From NCBI RefSeq assembly GCF_036237275.1, contig NZ_CP108352.1, positions 4,092,001 to 4,156,000 on the forward strand: a DNA stretch of 64,000 nucleotides, read 5' to 3'. The notes beneath the pieces are model-generated. The model saw only the letters and a program-made list of their open reading frames with translations. It was not told the DNA's origin and made no database searches. A program made the position numbers and the translations under genes. The DNA is from Streptomyces sp. NBC_01353 (GTDB lineage Bacteria > Actinomycetota > Actinomycetes > Streptomycetales > Streptomycetaceae). Below, piece by piece: positions 46,740-56,345 of this stretch. Within the stretch, counting starts at the first letter, position 1. The number at the start of each line of letters is the position of its first letter.

Positions 46740-46784
46740 GGGGGCACCCCCTGCTCGAGCGAAGCCGAGAGCTTGCGGGAGGGA
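46740..46784. repeat. dispersed Streptomyces-type palindromic repeat before glnR
   Basis: GGGGGCACCCCCTGCTCGAGC continuing through GAAGCCGAGAGCTTGCGGGAGGG has the layout of a short palindromic element found in many copies in Streptomyces genomes. It supplies the GGGAGGGA ribosome-binding site used by glnR. Confidence 0.6.
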
Positions 46785-46788
46785 CCCG

Positions 46789-47586
46789 ATGAGCTCACTG
46801 CTGCTCCTCACCAACGCACTCCAGCCGTCGACCGAGGTGCTTCCCGCACTCGGCCTGCTGTTGCACAACGTGCGGGTGGCTCCCGCCGAGGGCCCCGCCC
46901 TCGTGGACACCCCCGGCGCGGACGTCATCCTGATCGACGGCCGGCGCGACCTCCCGCAGGTGCGCAGCCTCTGTCAGCTGCTCCGCTCCACCGGGCCCGG
47001 CTGCCCGCTGATCCTCGTCGTCACGGAGGGCGGTCTCGCGGCCGTCACCGCCGACTGGGGCATCGACGACGTCCTCCTGGACACCGCGGGACCGGCCGAG
47101 GTCGAGGCCCGGCTGCGGCTCGCGATGGGCCGCCAGCAGATCGTCTCCGACGACTCTCCGATGGAGATCCGCAACGGCGACCTGTCGGTCGACGAGGCGA
47201 CGTACAGCGCCAAGCTCAAGGGCCGGGTCCTGGACCTGACCTTCAAGGAGTTCGAGCTCCTGAAGTACCTCGCGCAGCACCCGGGCCGGGTCTTCACCCG
47301 CGCCCAGCTCCTCCAGGAGGTATGGGGGTACGACTACTTCGGCGGCACCCGAACGGTGGACGTCCACGTACGGCGTCTGCGGGCCAAGCTCGGCCCCGAG
47401 CACGAGTCGCTGATCGGCACCGTCCGCAACGTCGGCTACCGCTTCGTCACCCCGGAAAAGGTGGAGCGGGCGGCCGAGGAGGCACGGGCGAAGGAAGAGG
47501 CCCGGGTCAAGGGCGCCGCGCGTGATGTCACCCCTGCGGAGGACCGGAACGTGGTGGAAGCCACAGTGCGACCTGCCGGTAGGTAG
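46789..47586 (+). CDS. glnR: nitrogen regulator GlnR (OmpR-family)
   Basis: GlnR activates glutamine synthetase, ammonium transport, nitrite reduction and many catabolic genes under nitrogen limitation. The 265-residue sequence matches my memory of S. coelicolor GlnR nearly throughout. It has a phosphorylation-independent receiver domain where Asp50 (V-I-L-I-D-G-R-R) is kept for structural charge contacts but the metal-binding acids are lost. The winged helix (about 125-225) includes [11 protein letters not shown] and [13 protein letters not shown] basic, Glu-rich tail follows. It is an orphan, with no kinase gene. The ATG follows GGGAGGGA, supplied by a dispersed repeat. Confidence 0.96.
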   Translation: MSSLLLLTNALQPSTEVLPALGLLLHNVRVAPAEGPALVDTPGADVILIDGRRDLPQVRSLCQLLRSTGPGCPLILVVTEGGLAAVTADWGIDDVLLDTAGPAEVEARLRLAMGRQQIVSDDSPMEIRNGDLSVDEATYSAKLKGRVLDLTFKEFELLKYLAQHPGRVFTRAQLLQEVWGYDYFGGTRTVDVHVRRLRAKLGPEHESLIGTVRNVGYRFVTPEKVERAAEEARAKEEARVKGAARDVTPAEDRNVVEATVRPAGR

Positions 47587-47610
47587 GTCACCCCGCGTAG
47601 ACTGCCGCGC

Positions 47611-48633
47611 GTGGCCAAGGTGACGCGGGATGACGTAGCTCGACTGGCGGGTACTTCGACCGCGGTCGTGAGTTACGTCATCAACAACGGACCCCGGCCG
47701 GTTGCCCCGGCCACGCGCGAGCGTGTCCTCGCCGCCATCAAGGAGCTGGGCTACCGGCCCGACCGGGTGGCCCAGGCGATGGCGTCCCGCCGCACGGACC
47801 TCATAGGCATGATCGTCCCGGACGCGCGGCAGCCGTTCTTCGCGGAGATGGCGCACGCCGTCGAACAGGCCGCCGCCGAGCGCGGGAAGATGGTCCTGGT
47901 CGGCAATTCGGACTACCGCGACGAGCGCGAGGTGCACTACCTGCGCGCCTTTCTCGGGATGCGGGTCTCCGGGCTGATCCTGGTCAGCCAGGGCATGAGC
48001 GAGCGGGCCGCGAGCGAGATCGAGGCCTGGGACGCCCGGGTGGTGCTGCTGCACGAGCGGCCCGAGGCGCTGGACGACGTCGCCGTCGTCACCGACGACA
48101 TCGGCGGCGCCCAGCTCGCTACCCGTCACCTCCTGGAGCACGGGCACCCGTACGTGGCGTGCCTCGGCGGCATCCCGAACACCCCGGCGGTCGGCGACCC
48201 GGTCGCGGACCACGAGGAGGGCTGGCGCCGCGCGATGCTGGAGGCCGGCCGGTCGATCGAGGGCCGGCTCTTCGAGGCCCCGTACAACCGCTACGACGCC
48301 TACCAGATCGCCCTGAAGATCCTTTCCGGCCCGGACAGGCCGCCGGCCATCTTCTGCTCCACCGACGACCAGGCCTTCGGTGTGCTGCGCGCCGCGCGCG
48401 AACTGCGCATCGACGTGCCGACGGAGCTGGCGGTGGCGGGCTTCGACGACGTGAAGGAGGCGGCCCTCACGGATCCGCCGCTCACGACGATCTCCTCCGA
48501 CCGCCCGGCCATGGCCCGGGCAGCGGTGGATCTGGTTCTGGACGACTCGCTGCGGGTGGCCGGTTCGAAGCGCGAGCGGGTGAAGCAGTTCCCCTCTGCC
48601 CTGATCGTCCGCCGCTCCTGCGGCTGCGGCTGA
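47611..48633 (+). CDS. LacI-family transcriptional regulator
   Basis: This 340-residue repressor has an N-terminal LacI HTH and hinge ([24 protein letters not shown]) and a periplasmic-binding-protein-like effector domain (about 60-330). It begins with GTG 24 bp after glnR's stop, so it may be partly co-transcribed. The C-terminus ends in S-C-G-C-G, with a cysteine pair that is not typical of sugar repressors and may reflect a redox- or metal-sensitive variant. The effector is unknown. It lies between glnR and the HtrA gene in the same order as in S. coelicolor, from memory. Confidence 0.92.
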   Translation: MAKVTRDDVARLAGTSTAVVSYVINNGPRPVAPATRERVLAAIKELGYRPDRVAQAMASRRTDLIGMIVPDARQPFFAEMAHAVEQAAAERGKMVLVGNSDYRDEREVHYLRAFLGMRVSGLILVSQGMSERAASEIEAWDARVVLLHERPEALDDVAVVTDDIGGAQLATRHLLEHGHPYVACLGGIPNTPAVGDPVADHEEGWRRAMLEAGRSIEGRLFEAPYNRYDAYQIALKILSGPDRPPAIFCSTDDQAFGVLRAARELRIDVPTELAVAGFDDVKEAALTDPPLTTISSDRPAMARAAVDLVLDDSLRVAGSKRERVKQFPSALIVRRSCGCG

Positions 48634-48779
48634 GCCTCCGGGGGCCGGACCTCAAGCCCAGGGCCCTCGGCGGTCCGACCAAGAGCACCCACCACCCACG
48701 GCAACCACCCACGGCCCCTGCCGGCGTTCACCACGACACCCCAGGCTTTATATCGGGCATACAGGGTTCTGTCGGGCTT

Positions 48780-48807
48780 CTCAGGCCGACCTCAGGAAGC
48801 TCTCATG
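48780..48807. promoter_or_regulatory. 11-bp-spaced direct repeats upstream of the htrA-like gene
   Basis: CTCAGG at 48780 and 48791 and CTCATG at 48802 recur every 11 bp, one DNA turn apart, as expected for an OmpR-family response regulator. They lie 23-50 bp before the protease ATG. The obvious protein to bind is the MprA-like regulator encoded just downstream of the protease. Confidence 0.6.
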
Positions 48808-48829
48808 AACGGCTCCGAGAGTCTTCTCC

Positions 48830-49900
48830 ATGACGGACTTCCAGCAGCCGCAGCAGCAGCCGTACTACCCACCGCAGCCCCCGCGGCCCCCGTACGACCC
48901 GACGCAGCCGGTCACGACGGAGCCGGGCACCACGATCTGGCCGTCCGGCGGGCATGTACCGCCCCCGGTCGGACCCCCCGCCGCCGGTCCCGCCCATGCC
49001 GCCCCCGAGCCGCGCCGCCGTGCCAAGCGGGGCGTCGGGCTCCTCGCGGCCGTGGCGATCGCCGCGGCCGCCGTCGGTGGCGGCACCGCGACGCTGATCC
49101 AGCAGCTCACCGCGGACGACACCGCGCGGGCGTCCGGCGTGAGCGGGACGAACGTCTCCGCGAGCAGCAAGGGCACGGTCGCCGGCGTCGCCGAGGCCGT
49201 CTCCCCGTCGATCGTGGAGATCTCCGCGAACTCCACGTCCGGCAAGTCCACCGGCTCCGGCGTGATCATCACCGGCGACGGCGAGATCGTCACCAACAAC
49301 CACGTCATCTCCGGCGCCTCCGAGATCAGCGTGCAGCTGTCCACCGGCAAGTCGTACGCGGCGAAGGTCGTCGGCACGGACCCCGACAAGGACCTGGCGC
49401 TGATCAAGCTGGAGGGCGCGTCCGGGCTGAAGGCGGCCACGCTCGGCGACTCCGACGACGTCAAGGTCGGCGACCAGGTCGTGGCGATCGGCTCCCCCGA
49501 GGGCCTGACCGGCACGGTCACCAGCGGCATCGTCTCCGCACTCGACCGCGATGTGACCGTGGCCAAGGACGAGGGCCAGGACCAGCAGCAGCAGCAGCAG
49601 CAGCAGTACGACCCTCGACAGGGCTGGCCCTTCGAGTTCGGCGGGCAGCAGTTCAACGGTGACACCGGCTCGTCGAAGACGACGTACAAGGCGATCCAGA
49701 CCGACGCCTCGCTCAACCCGGGGAATTCCGGCGGCGCGCTGATCAATATGAACGGCGAGATCATCGGGATCAATTCGGCCATGTATTCGCCGAGTGCGTC
49801 GAGCGGTTCTGCGGCCGGCAGCGTCGGCCTCGGATTCGCCATCCCGGTGAACACTCTCAAGGCCGACCTGGACAACCTCCGGTCCGGTGACCGCAACTGA
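48830..49900 (+). CDS. HtrA/DegP-like membrane-anchored serine protease, no PDZ domain
   Basis: This 356-residue protein has a Pro/Tyr/Gln-rich cytoplasmic head (1-60), R-R-R-A-K-R, one TM (about 68-88) and an extracytoplasmic trypsin-like domain with His158 (T-N-N-H-V-I), Asp188 (K-D-L-A-L-I) and Ser300 (N-P-G-N-S-G-G-A). Eight consecutive Gln (252-259) extend a surface loop. The chain ends soon after the protease fold; the PDZ domain of PepD/DegP is missing, so substrate recognition must differ. It lies just upstream of an MprAB-like two-component pair, the gene set that mycobacteria use for envelope stress (MprAB-PepD). Confidence 0.92.
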   Translation: MTDFQQPQQQPYYPPQPPRPPYDPTQPVTTEPGTTIWPSGGHVPPPVGPPAAGPAHAAPEPRRRAKRGVGLLAAVAIAAAAVGGGTATLIQQLTADDTARASGVSGTNVSASSKGTVAGVAEAVSPSIVEISANSTSGKSTGSGVIITGDGEIVTNNHVISGASEISVQLSTGKSYAAKVVGTDPDKDLALIKLEGASGLKAATLGDSDDVKVGDQVVAIGSPEGLTGTVTSGIVSALDRDVTVAKDEGQDQQQQQQQQYDPRQGWPFEFGGQQFNGDTGSSKTTYKAIQTDASLNPGNSGGALINMNGEIIGINSAMYSPSASSGSAAGSVGLGFAIPVNTLKADLDNLRSGDRN

Positions 49901-49920
49901 ACACGTGCGAGGCTGGCCCC

Positions 49921-50646
49921 ATGACTGGCCCGGTGAATGAAGGCGACCGCATCCTCATCGTCGACGACGAGCCCGCCGTGCGGGAGGCGCTGCGGCGCAG
50001 CCTGGCCTTCGAGGGGTACGGGACCGAGGAGGCCGTCGACGGGGTCGACGCGCTCGCCCGGATGGAGTCGTACGCCCCCGATCTCGTCGTGCTCGACGTG
50101 CAGATGCCCCGGATGGACGGGCTGACGGCGGCGCGCCGGATCCGGGCGTCCGGCTCGACCGTGCCGATCCTGATGCTGACGGCGCGGGACACGGTCGGCG
50201 ACCGGGTGACGGGGCTCGACGCGGGCGCCGACGACTACCTGGTGAAGCCGTTCGAGCTGGACGAGCTGTTCGCCAGGATCCGGGCCCTGCTGCGTCGCAG
50301 CTCGTACGCGAGCACCGTCGAGGCGCAGCCCGAGGGCGATGTGCTGAGCTTCGGCGATCTGCGGATGGACCTGGCGACCCGCGAGGTGACGCGGGCCGGG
50401 CGGCCGGTGGAGCTGACGCGGACGGAGTTCACGCTCCTGGAGATGTTCCTGGCGCATCCGCGCCAGGTGCTGACGCGCGAGCAGATCCTGAAGGCGGTGT
50501 GGGGCTTCGACTTCGAGCCGAGCTCGAACTCCCTGGACGTGTACGTGATGTATCTGCGGCGGAAGACGGAGGCCGGCGGCGAGCCGCGCCTGGTGCACAC
50601 GGTGCGGGGCGTGGGGTACGTCCTGCGCGGCGGAGGCCCGGAGTGA
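49921..50646 (+). CDS. OmpR-family response regulator (MprA-like)
   Basis: This 241-residue regulator has a canonical receiver (D-D-E at 16-18, Asp in V-V-L-D-V-Q-M-P, Lys in Y-L-V-K-P-F) and a winged helix (about 140-235; [12 protein letters not shown] and V-R-G-V-G-Y-V-L-R). It starts 20 bp after the HtrA gene. Its stop overlaps the kinase start by 4 bp (GTGA), giving tight coupling. The HtrA-regulator-kinase order and similarity suggest an MprAB-type envelope-stress system. The 11-bp direct repeats before the HtrA gene are a plausible target. Confidence 0.95.
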   Translation: MTGPVNEGDRILIVDDEPAVREALRRSLAFEGYGTEEAVDGVDALARMESYAPDLVVLDVQMPRMDGLTAARRIRASGSTVPILMLTARDTVGDRVTGLDAGADDYLVKPFELDELFARIRALLRRSSYASTVEAQPEGDVLSFGDLRMDLATREVTRAGRPVELTRTEFTLLEMFLAHPRQVLTREQILKAVWGFDFEPSSNSLDVYVMYLRRKTEAGGEPRLVHTVRGVGYVLRGGGPE

Positions 50647-52070
50647 GAGGTCCCCTGGCGTGGTTCCGGTCGCGGCCGCTGCGGTCCCGGCTGGCGCTCC
50701 TGACGGCGACGGCGGTCGCGGTGGCGGTCGCGGCGGTGTCGCTGGCCTGCTGGTTCGTGACGCGGGCGCAGTTGGAGGCGGAGCTGGACTCCTCGCTGCG
50801 CGACACCCGGATCTCGGACGACCAGGCGCGGATGCTGCTGGGCTCCTGCGCCCCGGGTGCGCAGGACCGCCCGGTGCCGGCGGGGCCCGCGCAGACCCTG
50901 CAGATCGTCACCGTCACCGGTGACCTCTGTACGCTCGGCACCTCCCCGATCCCCGCCCAGGCCGGGGACCTCGCGGTCGCGCGGGGCGAGCGGCCGTTCG
51001 CCCTGCACACCACGAACGCCGAGAACGGCACGGAGATGCGGGTCTACTCGTATCACGTGTCGATCGCCAACCAGCCGGTCGCGGTCTCGGTCGCCCGTCC
51101 GCTGTACGAGATCGACCGCTCGATGTCCACGCTCGCCTGGGTGCTGCTGCTGGTCTCCGGGATCGGTGTCGTGGGCGCCGGGGCGGCCGGACTGTGGGTG
51201 GCGCGGACCGGTCTCGAGCCGGTGGACCGGCTGACGGGCGCCGTCGAGCATGTGGCCGCGACCGAGGATCTGACGGTGCGCATCCCGGTCGAGGGCGAGG
51301 ACGAGATCGCCCGCCTCTCGCGCTCCTTCAACGCGATGACGGCCGCGCTCGCCGTCTCCCGGGACCGTCAGGCGCAGCTGATCGCGGACGCGGGCCACGA
51401 GCTGCGGACCCCGCTGACCTCGCTGCGCACCAACATCGAGCTGCTCGCCCGCAGCGAGCAGACCGGCCGTGCCCTGCCGCCCGAGGACCGTCGGGCGCTG
51501 ATGGCCTCGGTGAAGGCTCAGATGACGGAGCTGGCCGCGCTGATCGGCGACCTTCAGGAGCTGGCCCGGCCGGACGCGGTGCAGCCGGGTCCGCTGGAGG
51601 TCGTACCGCTCCACACGATCCTGCGCTCGGCCCTCGACCGGGCACGGCTGCGCGGCCCCGAACTGACCTTCGTCACGGACCTGGCGCCCTGGTACGTCCG
51701 GGCGGAGCCGGCAGGGTTGGAGCGCGCACTGGTGAACGTCCTGGACAACGCGGTGAAGTTCTCGCCGCCGCGGGGCACGGTGGAGGTGACCCTGATGCGG
51801 GGCGAGCTGACCGTCCGCGACCACGGCCCGGGCGTCGCGCCGGAGGAACTCCCCCATGTCTTCGACCGCTTCTGGCGCTCCCCCTCGGCCCGCAGCCTTC
51901 CCGGCTCGGGCCTGGGCCTGTCGATCGTGGCCCGCACGGTCCAGCAGGCGGGCGGCACGGTGACCCTGACGGCGGCGGAGGGCGGCGGTACGGCGGCGAC
52001 GCTCCACCTGCCGGGCGCGCCGACCCCGCCGCCGTCAGTTGTGGCGGATGAGGGACTCGACCAGGCCTGA
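50643..52070 (+). CDS. sensor histidine kinase (MprB-like)
   Basis: This 475-residue membrane kinase has TM1 (about 15-38), an extracytoplasmic domain (about 40-155), TM2 (about 160-182), a HAMP linker (about 182-235), a dimerisation helix with His in [13 protein letters not shown] and an ATPase domain with [17 protein letters not shown] and G-S-G-L-G-L-S-I. The GTG start overlaps the regulator gene by 4 bp. Its 3' end overlaps the convergent PI-PLC gene by 36 bp. It should respond to envelope stress and control the protease gene. Confidence 0.95.
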   Translation: MRGPLAWFRSRPLRSRLALLTATAVAVAVAAVSLACWFVTRAQLEAELDSSLRDTRISDDQARMLLGSCAPGAQDRPVPAGPAQTLQIVTVTGDLCTLGTSPIPAQAGDLAVARGERPFALHTTNAENGTEMRVYSYHVSIANQPVAVSVARPLYEIDRSMSTLAWVLLLVSGIGVVGAGAAGLWVARTGLEPVDRLTGAVEHVAATEDLTVRIPVEGEDEIARLSRSFNAMTAALAVSRDRQAQLIADAGHELRTPLTSLRTNIELLARSEQTGRALPPEDRRALMASVKAQMTELAALIGDLQELARPDAVQPGPLEVVPLHTILRSALDRARLRGPELTFVTDLAPWYVRAEPAGLERALVNVLDNAVKFSPPRGTVEVTLMRGELTVRDHGPGVAPEELPHVFDRFWRSPSARSLPGSGLGLSIVARTVQQAGGTVTLTAAEGGGTAATLHLPGAPTPPPSVVADEGLDQA

Positions 52071-52886
52071 GCGGGTGTTCGGGAAGTCCATGACGGTGAT
52101 GCCGAGGCCCTTCCAGGTGTTGGCCGTGCCGTCCAGGAAGCCGTGGACGCGGGGGTTGAGGTTGTCGGAGTTCCATCGTGGCGGCAGGGACGCGGACGTG
52201 CTGACGAAGTTGATGTACAGCTTGCCCGGCTGCTCGACGGCCTTGCGGAAGTGGGCCTTGATCTGGGGGTACTTGGCGTTCGGCAGGGCGTTCCAGTCGT
52301 CCTGGATCGCGATGGCTCCGCCGTCCCACCACTTGAGGCCGGGCAGGCCGCCGTTGTCGGCGATGAGGACGACCTTGCCGCGGGCCTCGCCCAGGGCGGG
52401 GAGCGTGTCGCCGATGCGGAACAGCGAGCGCCAGCCGCGGTTGTTCAGGTAGTCGTCGAAGATGGCGCGGAAGGTGGCGTCGGAGTCCGACGAGTACTCC
52501 TGCTTGACCCGCATCAGCACGGTCTCGGAGGGGTGGGCGGCCAGGAAGTCGCGGCAGGCGATGAGGACGTCGCCGAACATCATGTTCTGGTACGAGGGGC
52601 CGTGGTGGATCGCGAAGGAGCCGCCGGTGACCCGGCAGCGTATGTCGAGGAACCTGATTCCGGCGGCGAGCTGCTGAGCGATGGTGGTGTTCTGGCACTC
52701 GGACCAGGGGCCGCCGAAGCGGGCGCCGGAGTCGTGGGTGCCGGGGATGGTGAGCTTCTGGAGCGGGGTGGGGTCGCCGTGGTCGGCCATCCAGTCCTGG
52801 GTGGTGACCGCCCGTGCGGACGGGGCGCCGACCAGGAGGACGGCACCCGCTGCCGCGGCTCCCGCGAGAAAGCTTCTTCGGTCCAT
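52035..52886 (-). CDS. secreted phosphatidylinositol-specific phospholipase C domain protein
   Basis: This 283-residue exported enzyme starts with a twin-arginine signal (M-D-R-R-S-F-L-A-G-A-A-A-A-G). The PI-PLC X domain has catalytic histidines in I-P-G-T-H-D-S-G-A and F-A-I-H-H-G-P-S, and D-I-R-C-R between them. It probably cleaves phosphatidylinositol, known in Streptomyces as a minor lipid and from hosts. The ATG before the signal is chosen over a longer one. It overlaps the kinase gene tail-to-tail by 36 bp. Confidence 0.92.
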   Translation of the reverse strand: MDRRSFLAGAAAAGAVLLVGAPSARAVTTQDWMADHGDPTPLQKLTIPGTHDSGARFGGPWSECQNTTIAQQLAAGIRFLDIRCRVTGGSFAIHHGPSYQNMMFGDVLIACRDFLAAHPSETVLMRVKQEYSSDSDATFRAIFDDYLNNRGWRSLFRIGDTLPALGEARGKVVLIADNGGLPGLKWWDGGAIAIQDDWNALPNAKYPQIKAHFRKAVEQPGKLYINFVSTSASLPPRWNSDNLNPRVHGFLDGTANTWKGLGITVMDFPNTRSGLVESLIRHN

Positions 52887-52948
52887 GCGCGGAGTATGAC
52901 GTGTACGCGTCAGCAAGGCCAGGGTGTCGCGTACGCGAAAAAGAGGAG

Positions 52949-52978
52949 GGCGGCGGACCGTCGAACGGTCCACCGCCC
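52949..52978 (-). terminator. terminator of the 5'-nucleotidase gene
   Basis: GGCGG-C-GGACCGT pairs with ACGGTCC-A-CCGCC around a CGA loop, with one internal mismatch. It lies just after the nucleotidase stop on the minus strand; a T-run (CTCTTTTTC) follows on that strand. Confidence 0.8.
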
Positions 52979-52994
52979 CCTCGGACGTACGGAG

Positions 52995-54794
52995 TTACTT
53001 CACGACTGTGATCCGGCCCGTCGCCGGCGGAGCCAGCGGGGCGCTCGCGGTGGAGTGGGCCGCCAGGTAGGCGGTGAACAGGTCCAGGTCGGACGCTCCG
53101 ACCAGCTTGTTCTTGTGCTCCTTCAGGACGGCGAAGCCGTCACCGCCACCGGCCAGGAACTCGTTCATCGCGACCCGGTAGGTCTTCGATGGGTCGATCG
53201 CCTCGCCGTTCAGCTTCACCGAGGACGTCACGATCCGGTCGGCGCCGGTCTTCGTCATGTCCAGGGTGTAGGTGAAGCCCTTCGAGACCTGGAGGATCTT
53301 CGGGGCCGCCTGATTGGCGCCGCTGACCTGCTGCTGGAGCGTGGTGATGAGCTGGGCGCCGGTCAGGTCGACCGCCGTCATCATGTTGGTGAACGGCTGC
53401 ACGGTGTACGCCTCGCCGTAGGTCACCACCCCGTCGCCCTCGGCGCCGGACGCCTTGTGGACCAGAGGCGCGCGGACACCGCCCGGGTTCATCAGGGCCA
53501 GCTGCGCGCCGCCCTTGTCGGCCGGGGCCATGCCCTCGAGCTGCGCGTCGGCGATCAGGTTGCCCAGCGGCTTCTCGGGCGCGTCGGCGGGGTTGTCGAC
53601 GTCGCCGGCGATGTAGCCGACGGGACGGCTCGCGATCGGCGCGGCCAGCGCGTTCCAACGGGTGATCAGCCCCGTCATGTCCGCGGCCTTCGGCACGTCA
53701 CGGGTGACGACGTGGTTCGCGGAGGCGACGGCCGTACGGACGATGTCCTTGGAGCGACGGTCGTAGGTGAGCGTCGTGTCGGTGTAGAGCTTGCCGAACG
53801 AGGCCGCCGAGGTGACCGTGCGCGGCTTGCCCGCCGGGTCTGGGATCGTGCACGCGTACGCCTGGTGCGTGTGGCCCGTGACCAGCGCGTCGACCTGCGG
53901 GCTGACGTTCTTGGCGATGTCGACGATCGGGCCGGAGATGCCGTCACCGGGGCCGGGGCTGTCGCAGTTGTAGTTGTACGAGCCCGAGGCCGGCGCGCCG
54001 CCCTCGTGCAGCAGGGCGACGATCGACTTGACGCCCTTGCGCTCCAGCACCTTGGTGTACTTGTTGATCGTCTCGATCTCGTCGCCGAACTTCAGGCCCT
54101 TGATGCCCTCGGCGGAGACGATGTTGGCCGTGCCCTCCAGGGTCACGCCGATGAAGCCGATCTTGACTCCGTTGCGCTCCCAGATGAAGTACGGGTCGAG
54201 CAGCGGCTTGCCGCTCTTCTCGTTCGTCACGTTGGCCGCGAGGTACGGGAAGTTCGCGCCCCGGAACCGCTTGCCCTCCTCGAAGCAGCCGGCGGTCGGG
54301 TGACAGCCGCCGTTCTGGATCCGGGCCAGCTCCTTGGCGCCCTCGTCGAACTCGTGGTTGCCGACCGAGCTGACGTCGAGCTTCAGCCGGTTGAGCGCCT
54401 CGATGGTCGGCTCGTCGTGGAAGAGCCCGGAGACCAGCGGGGAGGCGCCGATCATGTCGCCGGCGGCGGCGGTGACGGAGTACCGGTTGCCCTCACGGGC
54501 CTGCCGCAGGTGCGTGGCCAGGTACTCGACGCCACCGGCGTCGATGGTCTTGGTGGTGCCGTCGGGGTTGGTGTGGGTGAGCCGCCCGGCCGAGCCGGTC
54601 GGCGGCTCCAGGTTGCCGTGCAGGTCGTTGAAGGAGAGCAGTTGGACGTCGACGTAGCGCCCGTGGTTGCCCCCGCCCTTGGTCCCCGAGGCGCCCGCGG
54701 GCAGCGCGGCGACGAGCGCGCCGACGGTGGCGAGCCCCGCACCCACGGCGAGAATCCGCCGCGCCGTCCTCTTCTTCTTCGGTGTCGCTGACAT
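52995..54794 (-). CDS. secreted 5'-nucleotidase/2',3'-cyclic phosphodiesterase (UshA-like)
   Basis: This 599-residue exported metallo-phosphoesterase has a signal peptide (basic K-K-K-R-T-A-R-R start, cleavage near A-G-A-S-G). Metal-binding motifs are F-N-D-L-H-G-N, A-G-D-M-I-G, G-N-H-E-F-D and G-H-T-H-Q. The C-terminal nucleotide-binding domain shows M-N-P-G-G-V-R and the Y-G-E-A-Y-T-V-Q-P-F segment. It releases phosphate from nucleotides outside the cell and is a known type of Pho-regulon enzyme in Streptomyces; I could not find a clear PHO box in the 130-bp upstream gap. It stands alone and is divergent from mshD. Confidence 0.93.
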   Translation of the reverse strand: MSATPKKKRTARRILAVGAGLATVGALVAALPAGASGTKGGGNHGRYVDVQLLSFNDLHGNLEPPTGSAGRLTHTNPDGTTKTIDAGGVEYLATHLRQAREGNRYSVTAAAGDMIGASPLVSGLFHDEPTIEALNRLKLDVSSVGNHEFDEGAKELARIQNGGCHPTAGCFEEGKRFRGANFPYLAANVTNEKSGKPLLDPYFIWERNGVKIGFIGVTLEGTANIVSAEGIKGLKFGDEIETINKYTKVLERKGVKSIVALLHEGGAPASGSYNYNCDSPGPGDGISGPIVDIAKNVSPQVDALVTGHTHQAYACTIPDPAGKPRTVTSAASFGKLYTDTTLTYDRRSKDIVRTAVASANHVVTRDVPKAADMTGLITRWNALAAPIASRPVGYIAGDVDNPADAPEKPLGNLIADAQLEGMAPADKGGAQLALMNPGGVRAPLVHKASGAEGDGVVTYGEAYTVQPFTNMMTAVDLTGAQLITTLQQQVSGANQAAPKILQVSKGFTYTLDMTKTGADRIVTSSVKLNGEAIDPSKTYRVAMNEFLAGGGDGFAVLKEHKNKLVGASDLDLFTAYLAAHSTASAPLAPPATGRITVVK

Positions 54795-54926
54795 CGCTCC
54801 CCTTGTCCCCTCGCCCCTTTTGCGGCGCTGTTCGACTGCTGCTGTGCCAGCGCAGCCTAGAGTCAACGCGCGTAGCGCAACAGGGGGTACCGGGTTACAA
54901 CTGAGTTGATTCCGTAGGCTCAGGAC

Positions 54927-55853
54927 ATGACTCCTGACCCGGCGCCGGCCCTTGAACCCGGACGGCAGATCCTCACCCTCGACGAGCTCTCCCCCGAACA
55001 GGTCCAGGACGTCCTTGACCTGCTGGAGGCGGCCGACCGCACCGACGGACTGCACGCCGTGTCCGAGCAGGGGCGGCTCTATCTGCGGCACGGCAGGCGC
55101 GAGGGCGTACGGCACTTCCTGCTCACCGTCGGATCACACCTCTACGGCTACGCCCAGCTGGAGGACACCGATCCCGTCGAGGCCCCGGCCGCCGAGCTCG
55201 TCGTGCACCCCTCGCACCGCGGCCGCGGACACGGGCGGGCGCTGGGCGCGGCGCTGCTCGCCGCCTCGGGCAAGCGGCTGCGGGTCTGGGCGCACGGCGG
55301 GAAGTCGGCCGCCCGGCACCTTGCCCAGGTGCTCGGCCTGACCCTCTTCCGTGAACTGCGCCAGCTGCGCCGCCCGTTGGTGCCGCTCGACATCCCCGAG
55401 CCGGTGCTGCCCGAGGGCGTCACCGTCCGTACGTTCGTGCCCGGCCAGGACGACACGGCCTGGCTCGCCGTGAACGCGGCCGCCTTCGCCCACCACCCCG
55501 AGCAGGGCTCGCTCACCCAGCGGGACCTGGACGACCGCATGGCCGAGCCGTGGTTCGACCCGAAGGGCTTCTTCCTCGCGGAGAAGGACGGGCGCCTGAT
55601 CGGCTTCCACTGGACGAAGACGCACGCCGAGGAGCAGCTCGGCGAGGTGTACGTGGTCGGGATCCTGCCGGAGGCCCAGGGCAGCGGCCTCGGCAAGGCG
55701 CTCACCGCGATCGGGCTGCGGCACCTGGCGGCGCAGGCGCTGCCGACGGCGATGCTCTACGTGGACGCGGACAACACGGCGGCGGTGACGGTCTACGAGC
55801 GGCTCGGTTTCGTCACGCACGAGGTGGACCTGATGTACCGCACGGAGTCCTGA
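54927..55853 (+). CDS. mshD: mycothiol synthase MshD
   Basis: MshD acetylates Cys-GlcN-Ins with acetyl-CoA, the last step in mycothiol synthesis. The 308-residue protein has two GNAT domains: the N-terminal with V-V-H-P-S-H-R-G-R-G-H-G-R-A and the C-terminal active one with V-Y-V-V-G-I-L-P-E-A-Q-G-S-G-L-G-K-A. N-A-A-A-F-A-H-H-P-E-Q-G and Y-V-D-A-D-N-T-A-A-V-T-V-Y-E-R-L-G-F are diagnostic. It is divergent from the nucleotidase gene and followed by a strong terminator. With mshA at 9.5-10.9 kb this accounts for two of the mycothiol genes in the window. Confidence 0.95.
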   Translation: MTPDPAPALEPGRQILTLDELSPEQVQDVLDLLEAADRTDGLHAVSEQGRLYLRHGRREGVRHFLLTVGSHLYGYAQLEDTDPVEAPAAELVVHPSHRGRGHGRALGAALLAASGKRLRVWAHGGKSAARHLAQVLGLTLFRELRQLRRPLVPLDIPEPVLPEGVTVRTFVPGQDDTAWLAVNAAAFAHHPEQGSLTQRDLDDRMAEPWFDPKGFFLAEKDGRLIGFHWTKTHAEEQLGEVYVVGILPEAQGSGLGKALTAIGLRHLAAQALPTAMLYVDADNTAAVTVYERLGFVTHEVDLMYRTES

Positions 55854-55864
55854 ACACGGCGTGA

Positions 55865-55892
55865 GAAGGGGGCGGTTGACACCGCCCCCTTC
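55865..55892 (+). terminator. intrinsic terminator of mshD
   Basis: A perfect 12-bp stem GAAGGGGGCGGT/ACCGCCCCCTTC with a TGAC loop is followed by TTTG. It lies 11 bp after the mshD stop. Confidence 0.9.
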
Positions 55893-55896
55893 TTTG

Positions 55897-55934
55897 CACC
55901 ACCCTTTCACTACTTGATTAGTGAAAGGGTGGTG
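55897..55934. promoter_or_regulatory. 38-bp perfect palindrome, GntR (YtrA-type) operator
   Basis: CACCACCCTTTCACTA and its exact complement are separated by CTTGAT, giving 16-bp arms that end 9 bp before the regulator's ATG. The inner CACTA-N6-TAGTG part is like the short operators of YtrA-type regulators. The position means the bound repressor would block its own transcription and that of the ABC genes. Confidence 0.85.
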
Positions 55935-55943
55935 AAGGGGAAC

Positions 55944-56345
55944 ATGCTCGAGTACCGGATCGACCGGCGCAGCGGAGTCGCCACCTACCTCCAGATCGTC
56001 CAGCAGACCAAACAGGCCCTGCGCATGGGCGTCCTGGAGCCCGGCGACAAGCTGCCCACCGCGCGCGAGGTCGTCGAGGCGACCGCGATCAACCCGAACA
56101 CCGTGCTCAAGGCCTACCGCGAACTGGACCGCGAGGGCCTCGTCGAGGCCCGTCGGGGCCTGGGCACCTTCGTACGCACCACACTCGGCGCCACCCCGGC
56201 CGCCTCGCCCCTGCGGGGCGAACTCGCGGACTGGGCGCGCCGGGCCCGTACGGCCGGCCTCGACCGGGACGACGTGGCCGCGCTCTTCACCTCCGTACTG
56301 GACGAACACTTCACGGACGAACACGTCAAGGGGGACGCCACATGA
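55944..56345 (+). CDS. GntR-family regulator (YtrA subfamily)
   Basis: This 133-residue repressor has an N-terminal GntR winged helix (Y-R-I-D-R-R-S-G-V-A-T-Y-L-Q-I-V-Q-Q, then K-L-P-T-A-R-E-V-V-E, N-P-N-T-V-L-K-A-Y-R-E-L) and a short C-terminal helix pair, the YtrA layout. The ATG reading MLEYRID is chosen, with AAGGGG just upstream; a GTG four codons earlier lies in the palindrome. Its stop overlaps the ATPase gene start by 4 bp, making a three-gene regulator-ATPase-permease operon. Such systems usually respond to cell-wall-active compounds. Confidence 0.92.
   Translation: MLEYRIDRRSGVATYLQIVQQTKQALRMGVLEPGDKLPTAREVVEATAINPNTVLKAYRELDREGLVEARRGLGTFVRTTLGATPAASPLRGELADWARRARTAGLDRDDVAALFTSVLDEHFTDEHVKGDAT

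Noticed and set aside
54795-54926. PHO box for the secreted 5'-nucleotidase
   Set aside because: No GTTCACC-like 11-nt direct repeats are visible on either strand, only a TTGACT -35-like word.
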